The position numbers and the translations under genes are program-made. A stretch of 64,000 nucleotides of DNA from Rhodococcus sp. 14-2483-1-2. GTDB taxonomy: Bacteria > Actinomycetota > Actinomycetes > Mycobacteriales > Mycobacteriaceae. The DNA lies in NCBI RefSeq assembly GCF_002259405.1, contig NZ_NPFW01000022.1:682001-746000 (forward strand), written 5' to 3'. This document shows, in pieces, positions 34,149 to 42,738 of this stretch (position 1 is the stretch's first letter; every line of letters begins with the position of its first letter). The notes below the pieces were generated by a model that was not told where the DNA came from, made no database searches, and was given only the letters and a program-made list of their open reading frames with translations.

Positions 34149-34853
34149 ATGGTGAACATTCTCTTCGTGGAGGACGATCCGGCTGTGGCCGAAGCAATGA
34201 CGTTGGGGCTGAACCGACTCGGTCACCGAGTCGACCATCGCCCCGACGGCAACGGTGATCTCGACAACGCGCTGGGCTCCGCCGAGATCGTCCTGCTCGA
34301 CCTCGGCCTCCCCGGAGCCGACGGCTTCGAGATCTGCCGACGAATCCGCGCGCAGAGTTCGGTGCCGATCATCATCCTCACAGCCCGCTCCGATGACATC
34401 GACACCGTTGCGGGTCTGGAAGCCGGTGCGGACGACTACGTCGTCAAACCCACGAGCCCACGAGTCCTGGACGCGCGCATCAAGGCTGTGATCAGACGAT
34501 CGACCGATACGACTCCCGCGGCGACGCCAACGGCAACGGCGATCGTCGAGCAGTACGGCGATGTGACCGTCGACCGTTCGTCACTACAGGTGAGGAAGGG
34601 CGGAACTCTGCTGACGCTGACGCCGACCGAGCTTCGGCTCCTGCTCGCTCTGACCGAGAACGTGGGTCACGTGCTCAGCCGAGGCCAATTGTTGTCTGCA
34701 GCATGGGATCAGGACTACCTCGGTGACTCCCGAATCGTCGATGCTGCGATCCAGAGACTACGCGGAAAAATCGAGGACGATCCCGCTGCACCGGCCACCA
34801 TCGAAACGGTGCGTGGGTTCGGATATCGATTCGATCCCGGCCCGGCTCGTTGA
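34149..34853 (+). CDS. OmpR/VanR-type response regulator
   Basis: A 234-residue regulator. The receiver domain has FVEDDPAV with the acidic pair, the phosphoacceptor Asp in IVLLDLGLPGADG near residue 51, and the switch lysine in YVVKP. A short Thr/Ala linker leads to a winged-helix DNA-binding domain (LTPTELRLLLAL, AAIQRLRGKI, TVRGFGYRF). It is 52 bases after the PAP2 gene and its stop shares a base with the kinase start (TGATG). It most likely controls the upstream envelope genes. Confidence 0.93.
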   Translation: MVNILFVEDDPAVAEAMTLGLNRLGHRVDHRPDGNGDLDNALGSAEIVLLDLGLPGADGFEICRRIRAQSSVPIIILTARSDDIDTVAGLEAGADDYVVKPTSPRVLDARIKAVIRRSTDTTPAATPTATAIVEQYGDVTVDRSSLQVRKGGTLLTLTPTELRLLLALTENVGHVLSRGQLLSAAWDQDYLGDSRIVDAAIQRLRGKIEDDPAAPATIETVRGFGYRFDPGPAR

Positions 34854-36247
34854 TGCCGTCCCGGCTGCGAGTCGACGGCCTGCGTACTCGACTGGTCCTG
34901 GTGTTCATCACCATCGTCGTGATCATCGCCGGTGCAACGGCCGGTGTGGTGTCGTTCATGGCGCGTTCGTGGATCTACTCCAACGCGCAGGACGTGGCGA
35001 CTGCGCAGTTCCGCGACGAACTCCAGGATGCCGACGGGGCCCAGGTGACCCGAGCGAATTCATCCGAACTGAAACAGTTCTTTCCGTCCGACATGACGTT
35101 GCTCGTCGGCGACGACGAAGTACAACGGGGATCCGTCGACCCGGCCACGCTCTCCCCCGATTTTCTGGCCGGGGTGGGCAGTCGCGGAATCATCCGCTTC
35201 GTCAGACTCGACTCCGAACGGATCATGATCGCCATGTCGGTCCGTGTCTTCGAGGCGACCGATCCGGACGGCGACGAAACCCTGGTCACGGCCGTCGCCA
35301 TTCGGCCGCTCGAGGGCGTGCAGGACAAGTTCGACGATCTCCTGCGCGCCGTGGCCCTCACCCTGGCGGGCGGAGTACTGGTCAGTGGGCTGCTCGGAAT
35401 GTGGATCGCCTCGACCCTGGTGCGTCCACTGCGACGCCTCGATCGGGCCGCTGCCCGCGCCGCCGACGGTGATCTGAGTGTTCGACTCTCCGAGGAGGGC
35501 GTGACCGAACTCGCCGAGCTGACGACGACCTTCAACACCATGATCGCCAGAAACGAGACGGTCATTCGCGGGTTGGAGGAGTCGGAAGAGCAGGCGCGCA
35601 GGTTCGTCGCCGACGTCTCCCACGAGCTCAGAACTCCACTGGCAGCACTGGTTCCGGTCGGAGAGATACTCCGCGAGGAGATCCCCCAACTCTCGGCCGA
35701 TGCGGGAGCAGCCGCCCGGATAGTCAGCGGTGAGATCGGGAAGCTCGCTCGACTCGTCGAGGATCTCATCGAGATGTCTCGTCACGACGCACAACAGGCG
35801 CGCCTCGTTCTCGACGACGTCGACCTCGTCGAGCTGGTCCGACACTCACTGACCCGCCGCGGATGGGCAGAAAGCGTCGAACTGCGAGGGCCAAACAGTA
35901 TCGACGCGACCGTGGATCCCCGACGCATCGACGTGGTGGTCGCCAACCTCGTGGGTAATGCACTTCGTCACGGCGCGCCCCCGGTACGCGTGGAGATGAG
36001 CGCTCGTCCCGAGTGGGTGGACGTGACAGTGGTGGACCACGGGCCAGGGATATCGCCGGAGGACAACCACGCGATCTTCCGACGGTTCTACAAGGTGGAC
36101 ACCGCTCGCGGCCGCAGCGAAGGCAGCGGACTCGGACTGTCCCTCGCCGCCGAGAACGTACGCCTGCACGGCGGCACCATCACTGCCGACCGAGTGGATT
36201 CGACCACGGTCTTCAGCGTCCGGCTGCCCCGTCTCCGACCCCGGTAG
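34853..36247 (+). CDS. Sensor histidine kinase, partner of the 34149-34853 regulator
   Basis: A 464-residue kinase. A membrane helix near residues 12-35 (LVLVFITIVVIIAGATAGVV) precedes an extracytoplasmic sensor of about 130 residues. A second helix (VALTLAGGVLVSGLLGMWIA) leads to a HAMP domain, the dimerisation/phosphoacceptor helix with DVSHELRTPLAAL, and the ATP-binding domain (VVANLVGNALRHG, GPGISPEDN, GSGLGLSLA). All catalytic boxes look intact. The signal is unknown; a cell-envelope cue fits the adjacent genes. Confidence 0.93.
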   Translation: MPSRLRVDGLRTRLVLVFITIVVIIAGATAGVVSFMARSWIYSNAQDVATAQFRDELQDADGAQVTRANSSELKQFFPSDMTLLVGDDEVQRGSVDPATLSPDFLAGVGSRGIIRFVRLDSERIMIAMSVRVFEATDPDGDETLVTAVAIRPLEGVQDKFDDLLRAVALTLAGGVLVSGLLGMWIASTLVRPLRRLDRAAARAADGDLSVRLSEEGVTELAELTTTFNTMIARNETVIRGLEESEEQARRFVADVSHELRTPLAALVPVGEILREEIPQLSADAGAAARIVSGEIGKLARLVEDLIEMSRHDAQQARLVLDDVDLVELVRHSLTRRGWAESVELRGPNSIDATVDPRRIDVVVANLVGNALRHGAPPVRVEMSARPEWVDVTVVDHGPGISPEDNHAIFRRFYKVDTARGRSEGSGLGLSLAAENVRLHGGTITADRVDSTTVFSVRLPRLRPR

Positions 36248-36330
36248 CGGCTCCGACAGTTGACTCCCGCATCCGTGCCCGAGCACGGCGGCCCCACGGC
36301 GGAACAGAACCGTCGGTTAGAGTCCCGAAC

Positions 36331-37125
36331 GTGACTTATTCGGACGCAGACATTTCCAGCAAGGTCAGCATCGAGGACGGTGTACTGCGCATCGTCGTCG
36401 CCACCGATGCCGGTGGTGCCTCCCTCGACCTCGAGGGAATCGACGCAGGCACCTCGGCTCTACGCTCCGTCAATGCCGGCAGCACCGCGATCGGAAGCGT
36501 CCTGCTCATCGGACGGGGACCCAACTTCTGCGCCGGCGGCAACGTGCGCGATTTCGCCGGCGCGGCCGATCGCAGTGCCTTCGTCGGTTCCGTCGCCGAC
36601 ACGTTTCATGCCTTCGTTCGCGAACTCGCCACGGTCAGCGTCCCGATCGTCGCCGGTGTGCACGGCTGGGCCGCCGGTGCAGGCATGAGCCTGGTCTGTC
36701 TGACCGACGTCGCCATCGGCGGACCGTCGACCAAGCTGCGCCCCGCGTACCCCTCGATCGGATTCACTCCGGACGGTGGAATGTCCTGGACACTGCCCCG
36801 AATCGTCGGTTCGGGCCGCGCGATGGACATCCTGCTCAACGACGCGATCATCAACGGAGAGGACGCCGTTCGGCTCGGGATCCTCAGCCGGCTGGTGGGC
36901 GACGACATCGTGGACAGCGAGGCCGAGCGTCTGGCTCGAACCCTCGCCAACGGACCGACATCGGCGTACCAGGGAATCAAGAAACTGCTCGGAACGTCTG
37001 AATCGACAACTCTGACAGAGCAGTTGGACGCCGAAGCCGCCTCGATATCAGCAGCTGCGTCGTCACCTGCCGGACGTGAAGGGGTCGACGCGTTCGTCGA
37101 GAAGCGTCGTCCCGACTTCTCCTGA
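36331..37125 (+). CDS. Enoyl-CoA hydratase/isomerase (crotonase) family protein
   Basis: A 264-residue crotonase-fold protein starting at a GTG (VTYSDADIS). The oxyanion-hole segments are NFCAGGNVRDFAG and HGWAAGAGMSLVCLTDVAI. The later catalytic region is YPSIGFTPDGGMSWTLPRIVG, with Ser/Asp where hydratases usually have catalytic Glu, which resembles PaaG-type or isomerase subgroups. It lies just after the two-component system but on its own after an 83-base gap. The acyl-CoA substrate is unknown. Confidence 0.85.
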   Translation: MTYSDADISSKVSIEDGVLRIVVATDAGGASLDLEGIDAGTSALRSVNAGSTAIGSVLLIGRGPNFCAGGNVRDFAGAADRSAFVGSVADTFHAFVRELATVSVPIVAGVHGWAAGAGMSLVCLTDVAIGGPSTKLRPAYPSIGFTPDGGMSWTLPRIVGSGRAMDILLNDAIINGEDAVRLGILSRLVGDDIVDSEAERLARTLANGPTSAYQGIKKLLGTSESTTLTEQLDAEAASISAAASSPAGREGVDAFVEKRRPDFS

Positions 37126-37130
37126 ACCGG

Positions 37131-37823
37131 TCAGGGCAGGGTCCAGTCGATCGGTTCGTCTCCGCCCTCGACCAACAACTCGTTGACACGAGTGAAGGGC
37201 TTGGATCCGAAGAACCCGCGCGAGGCGGACAGCGGTGATGGATGAGCGGATTCGATGCAGGGCACGGATCCGAGCATCGGCTTCAGGGTTGCCGCGTCGC
37301 GTCCCCACAGAACGGCGACAAGTCCGGGCGCGTCGGGTGTCTCCGCTCGGGCGACCAGGGCCCGAATAGCCCGCTCCGTCACCGCTTCCCACCCCTTCTT
37401 TCGGTGCGACGCCGCCTGACCCGGCTCGACGGTCAGCACCCTGTTGAGCAGCATCACGCCGCGGTCGCACCAGGGCGTGAGATCACCGCTGCTGGGCGTG
37501 GGCAAACCCAGGTCGTCCGAGTACTCCTTGAAGATGTTGTTCAGACTCCGCGGGACGGGTCGCACGTCCGGTGCAACCGAGAAGCTCAGCCCCACTGCGT
37601 GTCCCGGCGTCGGGTACGGATCCTGGCCGACGATGAGGACTCGAACCTCGTCGAAGGGGTAGCGAAACGCCCGCAGTACGTTTTCTCCCGCGGGCAGATA
37701 GTGCCGTCCTGCGGCGAGCTCGGCCCGCAGGAAGTCGCCCATCGCAGCGACATTCGACTCGACCGGCGCGAGGGCCCGTGCCCATCCCGATTCGACGGCA
37801 TCGGCGAGCGGCTTGGGCGTCAC
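37131..37823 (-). CDS. ung: Uracil-DNA glycosylase
   Basis: A 230-residue family-1 UDG that excises uracil from DNA. The water-activating motif GQDPYPTPGHAVGLSFS is near residue 64, and HPSPLSASRGFFGSKPF gives the catalytic histidine and DNA-intercalation loop. The GTG at 37823 overlaps the stop of the gamma-carbonic-anhydrase-like gene by four bases (GTGA); longer readings run into that gene. M. tuberculosis has ung beside thiL too (Rv2976c, Rv2977c). Confidence 0.95.
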   Translation of the reverse strand: MTPKPLADAVESGWARALAPVESNVAAMGDFLRAELAAGRHYLPAGENVLRAFRYPFDEVRVLIVGQDPYPTPGHAVGLSFSVAPDVRPVPRSLNNIFKEYSDDLGLPTPSSGDLTPWCDRGVMLLNRVLTVEPGQAASHRKKGWEAVTERAIRALVARAETPDAPGLVAVLWGRDAATLKPMLGSVPCIESAHPSPLSASRGFFGSKPFTRVNELLVEGGDEPIDWTLP

Positions 37824-38344
37824 CGATCGATCCGGCGCAGCGCGTCGCGGTAGTACGCGGCGTTGGCCGAGTACATCTGCACGTTGATGTCGACATGGCC
37901 GTCGGGAACCTGGTAGCCCTCGCGAATCTTCGCGGGCACACCGAGCGCCATGGAACGTTCGGGAACGACGAACTTGAACGGCACAACCGCGCCAGCACCG
38001 ACGATCGAACCGGCACCGATCTTCGAACCGTTCAGCACCACCGAGCCCGACGCGATGAGGCAGTTGTCCCCGATGGTCGCACCCTCGACGTGCGCGTTGT
38101 GGCCCAGTACGCATCCGGATCCGATGACCGTTGCGTCGATCGGGGTGCAGTGCACCACGGTTCCGTCCTGCACGTTGGTGCCCTCGCCGATCGAGATCGT
38201 GCCGTAGTCGGCCCGCAGAACCGCAGTGGGCCACACCGACGATCCGGCAGCCAGGGTCACCGCTCCGATGACGACGGCGTCGGGATGAACGTAGGCGTCG
38301 GGGTGGATGTCGGGTTCACGATCACCGAGTGCATAGATAGCCAT
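37820..38344 (-). CDS. Gamma-carbonic anhydrase-like left-handed beta-helix protein
   Basis: A 174-residue hexapeptide-repeat protein. The repeats (DAVVIGAVTLAAGSSV, GTISIGEGTNVQDG and so on) form a left-handed helix. Three candidate zinc histidines are visible in TVVHCTP and GHNAHVEG. The family includes gamma carbonic anhydrases and the PaaY/YrdA group, so enzymatic activity is uncertain. It is inserted between thiL and ung with four bases shared with ung, so co-translation with ung is likely even though no functional link is known. Confidence 0.85.
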   Translation of the reverse strand: MAIYALGDREPDIHPDAYVHPDAVVIGAVTLAAGSSVWPTAVLRADYGTISIGEGTNVQDGTVVHCTPIDATVIGSGCVLGHNAHVEGATIGDNCLIASGSVVLNGSKIGAGSIVGAGAVVPFKFVVPERSMALGVPAKIREGYQVPDGHVDINVQMYSANAAYYRDALRRIDR

Positions 38345-38382
38345 CTCTGCAACTTAGCCGACTCGTTGGACCCGACCCGTGT

Positions 38383-39318
38383 TCACTCGCCCTCGAAACT
38401 CGACCATCCCGATCTACCCTCGTGAACGCGTCCACCGACCGTCACTCGCGGGCTCTGTCCATCACCGCCGTGCTGGACACGGCCGATCACCGTCCATCCC
38501 CGAGGAACGCCTGCGGCATCGGGGAAGGTGCCGACGAGCGCGTGATCCTCGCCTCCGGTGAGTACCCACTCCAGCGGATCGTGCCCCACCAGCGTTGCTG
38601 CCGACCGCAGTTCGACGGGGATCTCCAGCAGATCCGGATCGAGGTCCAGGAGAACGCCCGACGCGTCGGCGATGTGGCCGAGATCGGCCAACAACCCGTC
38701 GGAGACGTCGGTGAGCGAGGTCGCACCCGCCTCTGCGGCGTCGATCCCGGCGCGATACGGAGGGACGGGCACCCGGTGCGCGTCCACCACGACGTCGTGG
38801 CCGGTTGTGTCCCTGTCACCGAGCAGTAGTGCCAGTCCGGCCGCCGACCAGCCGAGCCGCCCCGCGTACGCGATCACGTTGCCGGCACGCGCCCCCGATC
38901 GAAGAACCGGGGCCCGGCCCTGAAGATCGCCGAGCGCGGTGATCGAGATCACCAGCTCCGGCGATTGCACCACATCGCCACCGACAACGGCCGACCCCGC
39001 AGCAACTGCCTCGAGCCACATGCCCTCGTTGAGACCGTCGGTCACGCTCACCGGCGTGTCGGCCGGACATCCGAGAGAGACGAGAAAGCCCGAGCACTGC
39101 GCGCCCATTGCGGCGATGTCAGCGCCGTTCTGCGCGATCGCCTTACGGCCGATCTGTATCGGACTCGACCAGTCGAGTCGAAAGTGCCTGCCGTGCACCA
39201 ACATATCGGTGGACGCCGCGATCCGACCGTCGGACGCAGCGACAACGGCTGCGTCGTCGCCCGGCCCGACGATGGTCGACGGTGGCTGCACACGGTCTGC
39301 GATCGCACGGGCGATCAC
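38383..39318 (-). CDS. thiL: Thiamine-monophosphate kinase
   Basis: The enzyme phosphorylates thiamine phosphate to the diphosphate coenzyme. Motifs visible: GPGDDAAVV, STDMLVHGRHF, QNGADIAAMGA, TDVSDGLLADLGHIA and LTGGEDHALVG. The conservative GTG start at 39318 cuts off the family's N-terminal GEFDVI motif. In-frame codons upstream encode TVAQVGEFDVI, and the reading frame is open back to an ATC pair at 39385-39390 preceded by GAGAGG. The real start is therefore probably a rare ATC near 39387, with no ATG, GTG or TTG available before the upstream stop. Confidence 0.93.
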   Translation of the reverse strand: MIARAIADRVQPPSTIVGPGDDAAVVAASDGRIAASTDMLVHGRHFRLDWSSPIQIGRKAIAQNGADIAAMGAQCSGFLVSLGCPADTPVSVTDGLNEGMWLEAVAAGSAVVGGDVVQSPELVISITALGDLQGRAPVLRSGARAGNVIAYAGRLGWSAAGLALLLGDRDTTGHDVVVDAHRVPVPPYRAGIDAAEAGATSLTDVSDGLLADLGHIADASGVLLDLDPDLLEIPVELRSAATLVGHDPLEWVLTGGEDHALVGTFPDAAGVPRGWTVIGRVQHGGDGQSPRVTVGGRVHEGRSGWSSFEGE

Positions 39319-39393
39319 GTCGAATTCGCCGACCTGCGCGACGGTGCGCTCGCTGCCGGTGGCCGAGTCGGTGACGGAGTCGTCGATGATGTT

Positions 39394-39399
39394 CCTCTC
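39394..39399 (-). promoter_or_regulatory. Ribosome binding site suggesting a non-canonical thiL start
   Basis: GAGAGG on the minus strand lies six bases before the in-frame ATC at 39387. Initiation here would restore the conserved ThiL N-terminus (GEF motif) that the downstream GTG start loses. Confidence 0.45.
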
Positions 39400-39563
39400 T
39401 GAGAACGCGGTACGTGCGCGACGGTCTCACGCGGAGCGCGCGCCGCGCCTGCGGTACCTTTTAGCGGCGGTCGGGACAGTACCGATGCAGCAGGTTACGT
39501 GCGAAGAGAACGTAGTCGACTCAACCTACAGTCGAGAAGTCCGGCAGGGGAAAGGGACCACCG

Positions 39564-39812
39564 ATGGTGCAAGCATTCGTTCTCGTTCAGACCGAGGTCG
39601 GCCGAGCGACGGCCGTCGCACAGCAGATCGAGGCCGTCGACGGTGTCGTGTCGGCGGAGGCAGTGGTCGGGCCCTACGACGTGATAGCCCGCGCCGACGG
39701 TGCCTCCGACGCCGAGATCGCCGAGATCGTCTCCCGCATCCAGAAGGTCGATGCCATCACTCGCACCCTCACCTGCCCTGTGGCCCCGCAGTCGACGACG
39801 TCCGTCGGATAG
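39564..39812 (+). CDS. Stand-alone Lrp/AsnC-type effector-binding (RAM) domain
   Basis: An 82-residue protein that consists only of the RAM/ACT-like domain of Lrp regulators: MVQAFVLVQTEVGRATAVAQ, VDGVVSAEAVVGPYDVIARADG and VDAITRTLTCP. No helix-turn-helix is present. Such short proteins form decamers or dimers that bind amino acids and may modulate full-length Lrp proteins. A purine-rich GGGGAAAGG site precedes the ATG. It is three bases before the DUF3515 gene. The ligand is unknown. Confidence 0.86.
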   Translation: MVQAFVLVQTEVGRATAVAQQIEAVDGVVSAEAVVGPYDVIARADGASDAEIAEIVSRIQKVDAITRTLTCPVAPQSTTSVG

Positions 39813-39815
39813 CTC

Positions 39816-40421
39816 GTGAATTCACCCGACACCGGCAACGACGCCGGCACCGAAAACAGCCCCGCCGAGACCGAGGGCACTCGCGAGCAGCGCCATCCTG
39901 CGGTCATCGCCACCGCGATCGCCCTACCGGTCGCGCTGGTCGTCGGAGTTCTGGTTGCCGCCATCGCGGTCAACCGCTCGCCCGTCCACGATCCGGTCGC
40001 TCTGGGCCCGGTCGACTCCCCCGATGCCGCGAGTGCGCAGTGCACGTCGCTGCTCGACGCCCTGCCCGACAACCTCGGCGACTACACCAGAGCCGAGTTG
40101 GCCGATCCGGCACCGGTCGGAGTCCGCGCATGGGTCTCGGCCGAGGAGAACGCCGAGCCGGTCGTGTTGCGCTGCGGCCTGCCGCGGCCGATCGGGTTCG
40201 ATGTGGCTGCACCACTGCAGGTGATCGACGACGTTCAGTGGTTCGAGGTGTCCGGGGAAGACGACGGGATCGACGCCAGCACATGGTTCGTCGTCGATCG
40301 CGGTGTGTACGTGGCCCTGACGATTCCGGGCGACTCGGGCCCCACCCCGTTGCAGGACGCGTCCTCGGCCGTGTCCGGCGCGCTGCCCCAGCAACCTCTC
40401 GACCCGGCTCCGCTGCAGTAG
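39816..40421 (+). CDS. DUF3515 membrane-anchored protein (Rv2980-like)
   Basis: A 201-residue protein: a polar Asp/Thr-rich N-terminus, one membrane helix (VIATAIALPVALVVGVLVAAIAV), then an extracytoplasmic domain with two cysteines in CTSLLDALPDNL and LRCGLPRP, probably a disulphide. The pattern DYTRAELADPAPVGVRAWV is typical of DUF3515. The GTG start at 39816 is three bases after the RAM-domain gene. The same gene stands beside ddl in M. tuberculosis (Rv2980, Rv2981c). No function is known. Confidence 0.8.
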   Translation: MNSPDTGNDAGTENSPAETEGTREQRHPAVIATAIALPVALVVGVLVAAIAVNRSPVHDPVALGPVDSPDAASAQCTSLLDALPDNLGDYTRAELADPAPVGVRAWVSAEENAEPVVLRCGLPRPIGFDVAAPLQVIDDVQWFEVSGEDDGIDASTWFVVDRGVYVALTIPGDSGPTPLQDASSAVSGALPQQPLDPAPLQ

Positions 40422-40439
40422 CGCTGGGCCGCAACAGCT

Positions 40440-41546
40440 CTAACGCAGACCGATACCGCGGGCGAGAGCGGTGTCGATCAGGGTGGCGATGAGCGTCGGG
40501 TAGTCGACGCCGGATTCCGCCCACATCTTGGGGTACATCGAGATCGAGGTGAACCCGGGCATCGTGTTGATCTCGTTGATGACCGGACCGTTCTCGGTGA
40601 CGAAGAAATCCACCCGCGCCAGGCCCTGGCAGTCCAACGCACGGAAGGCAGCGACGGCGAGGTCACGAATGCGGTCGCTCGTGGCGTCGTCGAGGGCAGC
40701 CGGGATGTCGAACTCACTGACATCGTCGAGGTACTTGGTGTCGAAGTCGTAGAAAGCGTGATCGTCGATGTCCGCGTCGGGAATTCGGATCTCGGCGACG
40801 GCGCTCGCGCGCACGGTGCCGTCGGGAAACTCCAGTACCCCGCACTCGACCTCGCGGCCGTGGATCATGCCCTCGACGATCACCTTGGGGTCGTGTTCGC
40901 GTGCGACGGCGATCGCGGTGGGGAGTTGGTCCCATTCGGTGATGCGCGAGATTCCGATGGACGACCCGCCTCGGGCCGGTTTGACGAATGCGGGCAGACC
41001 GATTCGGTCACGCTCGGCAGCCGTCAGGTCGTCGACCGCGCGCCGGAGTACCACCTGGCGACCGATCGGCAGTCCCTCGGCTCCGAGCAGCTTCTTGGTG
41101 AATTCCTTGTCCATCCCCGCGGCGCTGGCCAGCACGCCCGGCCCGACGTACGGAACGCCTGCCAATTCGAGCAGACCCTGCAGGGTGCCGTCCTCGCCGT
41201 ACGGTCCGTGCAGAACCGGGAACACGACGTCGACGGATGCGAGCACCGTCCCGCCTTCCCCTTCGCCGAGGGCGAGCAGAGCGCCGGCGTGACCCGGGTC
41301 CGTGCTGAGAGCTAGCGATGCGCCGGTCTTGTCCACGGTCGGAAGCACCCGGTCGTGAATCGTCAGCGCGTCGATGTCGGAGGAACCGAGTACCCAAGCA
41401 CCGTCCGCGGTGATTCCCACGGGAACCACCTCGTACTTGGCCGGATCGAGGTTCTGCAGCACGCTACCTGCCGATACACAGGACACAGCGTGCTCGCTGC
41501 TGCGTCCACCGAAGACGACGGCAACTTTGATGCGGGGAGTACTCAC
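40440..41546 (-). CDS. ddl: D-alanine--D-alanine ligase
   Basis: A 368-residue ATP-grasp ligase joining two D-alanines for peptidoglycan. It has VAVVFGGRSSEHAVSCVSA at the N-terminus, HGPYGEDGTLQGLLEL near residue 115, KPARGGSSIGI near 190, and the C-terminal FVTENGPVINEINTMPGFTSISMYPKMW with the Mg-binding residues. The Ser/Glu near the N-terminus and the Tyr/Ser triad elements are present. It is the target of D-cycloserine and is drawn here beside the DUF3515 gene, convergent. Confidence 0.95.
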   Translation of the reverse strand: MSTPRIKVAVVFGGRSSEHAVSCVSAGSVLQNLDPAKYEVVPVGITADGAWVLGSSDIDALTIHDRVLPTVDKTGASLALSTDPGHAGALLALGEGEGGTVLASVDVVFPVLHGPYGEDGTLQGLLELAGVPYVGPGVLASAAGMDKEFTKKLLGAEGLPIGRQVVLRRAVDDLTAAERDRIGLPAFVKPARGGSSIGISRITEWDQLPTAIAVAREHDPKVIVEGMIHGREVECGVLEFPDGTVRASAVAEIRIPDADIDDHAFYDFDTKYLDDVSEFDIPAALDDATSDRIRDLAVAAFRALDCQGLARVDFFVTENGPVINEINTMPGFTSISMYPKMWAESGVDYPTLIATLIDTALARGIGLR

Positions 41547-41619
41547 GATGAGAAACCGTACCGCCGCGGCTCATCGAACGCGGATTCGCCCTGTTCGTCG
41601 CGAGACCCCGATCACTGCC

Positions 41620-42618
41620 TCACTCGGGCTTGATGCGACGTCCCAGCAGGTGCCCGACTGCATCCGGAACGGACATGCCGCCGTGACACACCCGATGGAC
41701 CGCGTCGGTCAGCGGCATCTCGACGTCGTAACTCTCGGCGAGCGCCCGGACCGAGGTACAGGACTTGACGCCCTCGGCAACCTGCCCGTGCGCCGCTTCC
41801 TGCGCACTCTCGAGGGAGCCACCCGAACCCAGTCGTTCTCCGAACGTGCGATTGCGCGAGAGAGGTGACGAGCAGGTGGCGACCAGATCTCCCACGCCTG
41901 CCAGGCCCGACAGCGTCGACGGTTTGGCACCGAGCGCTACTCCGAGACGGATGATCTCGGCCAGACCCCTGGTCATGATCGACGCGAGGGTGTTCTCGCC
42001 GTATCCGACGCCTGCGGCCATCCCGCAGGCGAGGGCGATGACGTTCTTGCAGGCACCACCGATCTCGGCACCGATGACATCACTGTTGGTGTACGGCCTG
42101 AAATATCCGGTGGCGCAGGACTTCTGAATCTCGAGGGCACGCTGGGAGTCGGAGCACGCGATGACGGTCGCGGCGGGCTGTCCCTCGGCTATGGGGCGCG
42201 CAAGATTCGGCCCGGACAGGCACGCGACCCGGCTGGGGTCCGCACCGGTGACCTGAGAGATCACCTGGCTCATCCGCATGAGCGTTCCGGTCTCGATTCC
42301 CTTCGCCAGGGAGAGCAGGGTCGCGTGCGGCGGAATCGAATCGGTCCACGCCCCCAGATTGGCCCGCAGACTCTGCGACGGCACGGCCAGCACCACGATG
42401 TCGGCTCCGTCGAGTGCACGGACGGGATCACTCGTCGCGCGAATCGACGACGGCAGCTCGATTCCCGACAGATAATCCTTGTTCTCGTGGTCGTCGGTGA
42501 TGGATGCAGCGAGTTCCTCGCGGCGGGCCCACATGGTGACGTCCGTTCCCGCATCGGCCAACACCTTGGCGAATGCGGTCCCCCACGAACCCGACCCCAA
42601 TACCGCTGCTCTGCTCAT
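41620..42618 (-). CDS. gpsA: NAD(P)-dependent glycerol-3-phosphate dehydrogenase
   Basis: A 332-residue enzyme that makes glycerol-3-phosphate for phospholipid synthesis. The nucleotide-binding GSGSWGTAFAKVLADAG is at the N-terminus, KGIE near 104, SGPNLARPIAEGQPAA near 136, then GGACKNVIALACGMAAG with the catalytic lysine and the C-terminal SSPLSRNRTFG. The ATG at 42618 gives the normal length. It heads a short minus-strand pair with ddl, 73 bases apart. Confidence 0.94.
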   Translation of the reverse strand: MSRAAVLGSGSWGTAFAKVLADAGTDVTMWARREELAASITDDHENKDYLSGIELPSSIRATSDPVRALDGADIVVLAVPSQSLRANLGAWTDSIPPHATLLSLAKGIETGTLMRMSQVISQVTGADPSRVACLSGPNLARPIAEGQPAATVIACSDSQRALEIQKSCATGYFRPYTNSDVIGAEIGGACKNVIALACGMAAGVGYGENTLASIMTRGLAEIIRLGVALGAKPSTLSGLAGVGDLVATCSSPLSRNRTFGERLGSGGSLESAQEAAHGQVAEGVKSCTSVRALAESYDVEMPLTDAVHRVCHGGMSVPDAVGHLLGRRIKPE

Positions 42619-42738
42619 TCCGCCAACCCCTCGCCTACTTCGCCGATGCCCTGTCCACGCGCGCATCACCCTAACTCGCAGACCTGCTCGGGCGGTCGGA
42701 GTCGGCACAGATCCGTGACGCTGGCAGGATCGAGCACC

